Source of the DNA: Euptelea pleiosperma
Lineage: Eukaryota > Streptophyta > Magnoliopsida > Ranunculales > Eupteleaceae
Assembly (NCBI GenBank): GCA_035048495.1
Contig: CM068545.1
Span: forward strand, 13,661,702-13,725,701
Length of the DNA: 64,000 nucleotides
Reading direction: 5' to 3'
Of this stretch, positions 63,078-64,000 are shown piece after piece. The position numbers and the translations under genes are program-made. Each line of letters starts with the position of its first letter. The first letter of the stretch is position 1. Below the pieces are notes generated by a model, which made no database searches, had not been told where the DNA came from, and worked only from the letters and a program-made list of their open reading frames with translations.

Positions 63078-64000
63078 TTAAATATTTATAGTTTGTGGAA
63101 TAAAGTCGTTACGTATGAACCTATACCAATAATTTCTAAGGGGGGAATTTGTAATTTTCCCCACTTTCTGACTAGTCCTAATTGAAAACCGAGTGTCAGA
63201 TCTTACGGCCGGGTTGGAAAGCTAATTTGTTCCGGGCCTAATCCAGTCCTAGTTTAGAGAAATCGGTAATGTTGAGACTATATTTTAGCATACCAACTCT
63301 GATCCTATTTTAAGGGCAAAAACATATACCCACAAGGTCACATAATACAAGACAGAAACTACAGATCTGAATTGACCACGGCTGACCCACCCCATTTTTG
63401 GGTTTCCAAACAGGCCATATGGTTCCAATTTAACTGTTGGATCATAAATACAATTATTTAAATAAAAAATAAAATAGACCGCTTAGAATGGTTTAACTAT
63501 GGTTTTAAAAGAAATATTATAACGACCATTATCTATTCTACTTATTAACACACGAAGGCCCTTCTTGTGTGCCTCACGCTAAACCCCAAAAACCCACAAA
63601 TGCCCTTATTTTTTTTTCCTTCAATTATTTACATGGTAGGAGCATTTCGGTCATTTTAGCTGTAAAGAACACGTCGCCGTGCAAGTGTACGTCACCCTGC
63701 AGCTTATTTTACGATAAAAAGTAAAAAATATATTTTTTCTTAATACGCCTTCAAATTCCTTAAAATGAGAAATTGTTTCTTTTGATTTTGGAAAGTTTTT
63801 AATTTACAAGGGTAATTTGCTCATTCAATACTTTCACATGTCAATTCAACTGTGCAAGCAATTATTGCATCCTAATCGTGGCACTTAAACTGTGTGACTA
63901 GAAAACTTTAAATGAGAATGTCCATTTTGATAGTGGACCCAAAATATGTTACACGTGACACAATATTAGAGGATATTTACCGTATGGATGTTTGTTCCAT
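63078..64000. other. Right edge: intergenic, with inverted copy of the 19640 repeat
   Basis: 63536-63945 is the minus-strand copy of the dispersed repeat at 19640-20050. The final 60 bases carry a foldback-family arm (GTGACACAATATTAGAGGA, CCGTATGGATGTTTG) that continues past the window. No gene is seen. Confidence 0.5.

Overview
This is nuclear DNA from a flowering plant. The genes have GT-AG introns, the intergenic sequence is AT-rich, and transposable elements of nearly every plant superfamily are present. I cannot name the species. I see three plant genes and no bacterial or organellar features.

Genes. At the left edge, on the minus strand, is the start of a monoacylglycerol-lipase / caffeoylshikimate-esterase-like alpha/beta hydrolase that runs off the window (positions 379 to 1). 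On the plus strand, a ten-exon class II serine carboxypeptidase-like (SCPL) gene (13529-18106) splices into an intact 473-residue protein with a complete Ser-Asp-His triad. Also on the plus strand, a twelve-exon TPS-e/f terpene synthase of the linalool/geranyllinalool synthase type (24775-29813) splices into an intact 839-residue class I enzyme without a plastid transit peptide. The introns of both spliced genes are loaded with small transposons. SCPL carries a foldback element in intron 1, a hAT-type MITE in intron 5 and a Helitron-like element in intron 9. TPS intron 10 is 1.2 kb and holds nested foldback elements.

The right half (about 33-59 kb) is mostly nested transposable elements that can be dated relative to each other by their target-site duplications (TSDs). 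A solo LTR with a perfect 5-bp TSD (37226-39860) sits inside an older LTR of the same family (35811-40893). Further right, a CACTA element (42302-58615, TSD ATA) was entered by a MULE (42416-53444, TSD TATTTTTTA). The MULE was entered by an LTR-type element (42617-52762, TSD GGGCC), and that in turn by another solo LTR of the first family (47002-49948, TSD CGTAC). The rest of the CACTA element carries pieces of host genes: two exons of a FatB acyl-ACP thioesterase (broken) and the first exon of a PTI1-like kinase. I read it as a gene-capturing, Pack-CACTA-like element.

Smaller repeats elsewhere: hAT-type MITEs with 8-bp TSDs, PIF/Harbinger MITEs with TTA/TAA TSDs, roughly 170-bp Helitron-like elements, palindromic foldback elements, a 178-bp tandem repeat (33155-33803), a 32-bp minisatellite (34784-34966) and several microsatellites. 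I found no rRNA, tRNA, CRISPR or retrotransposon gag-pol coding sequence by eye.
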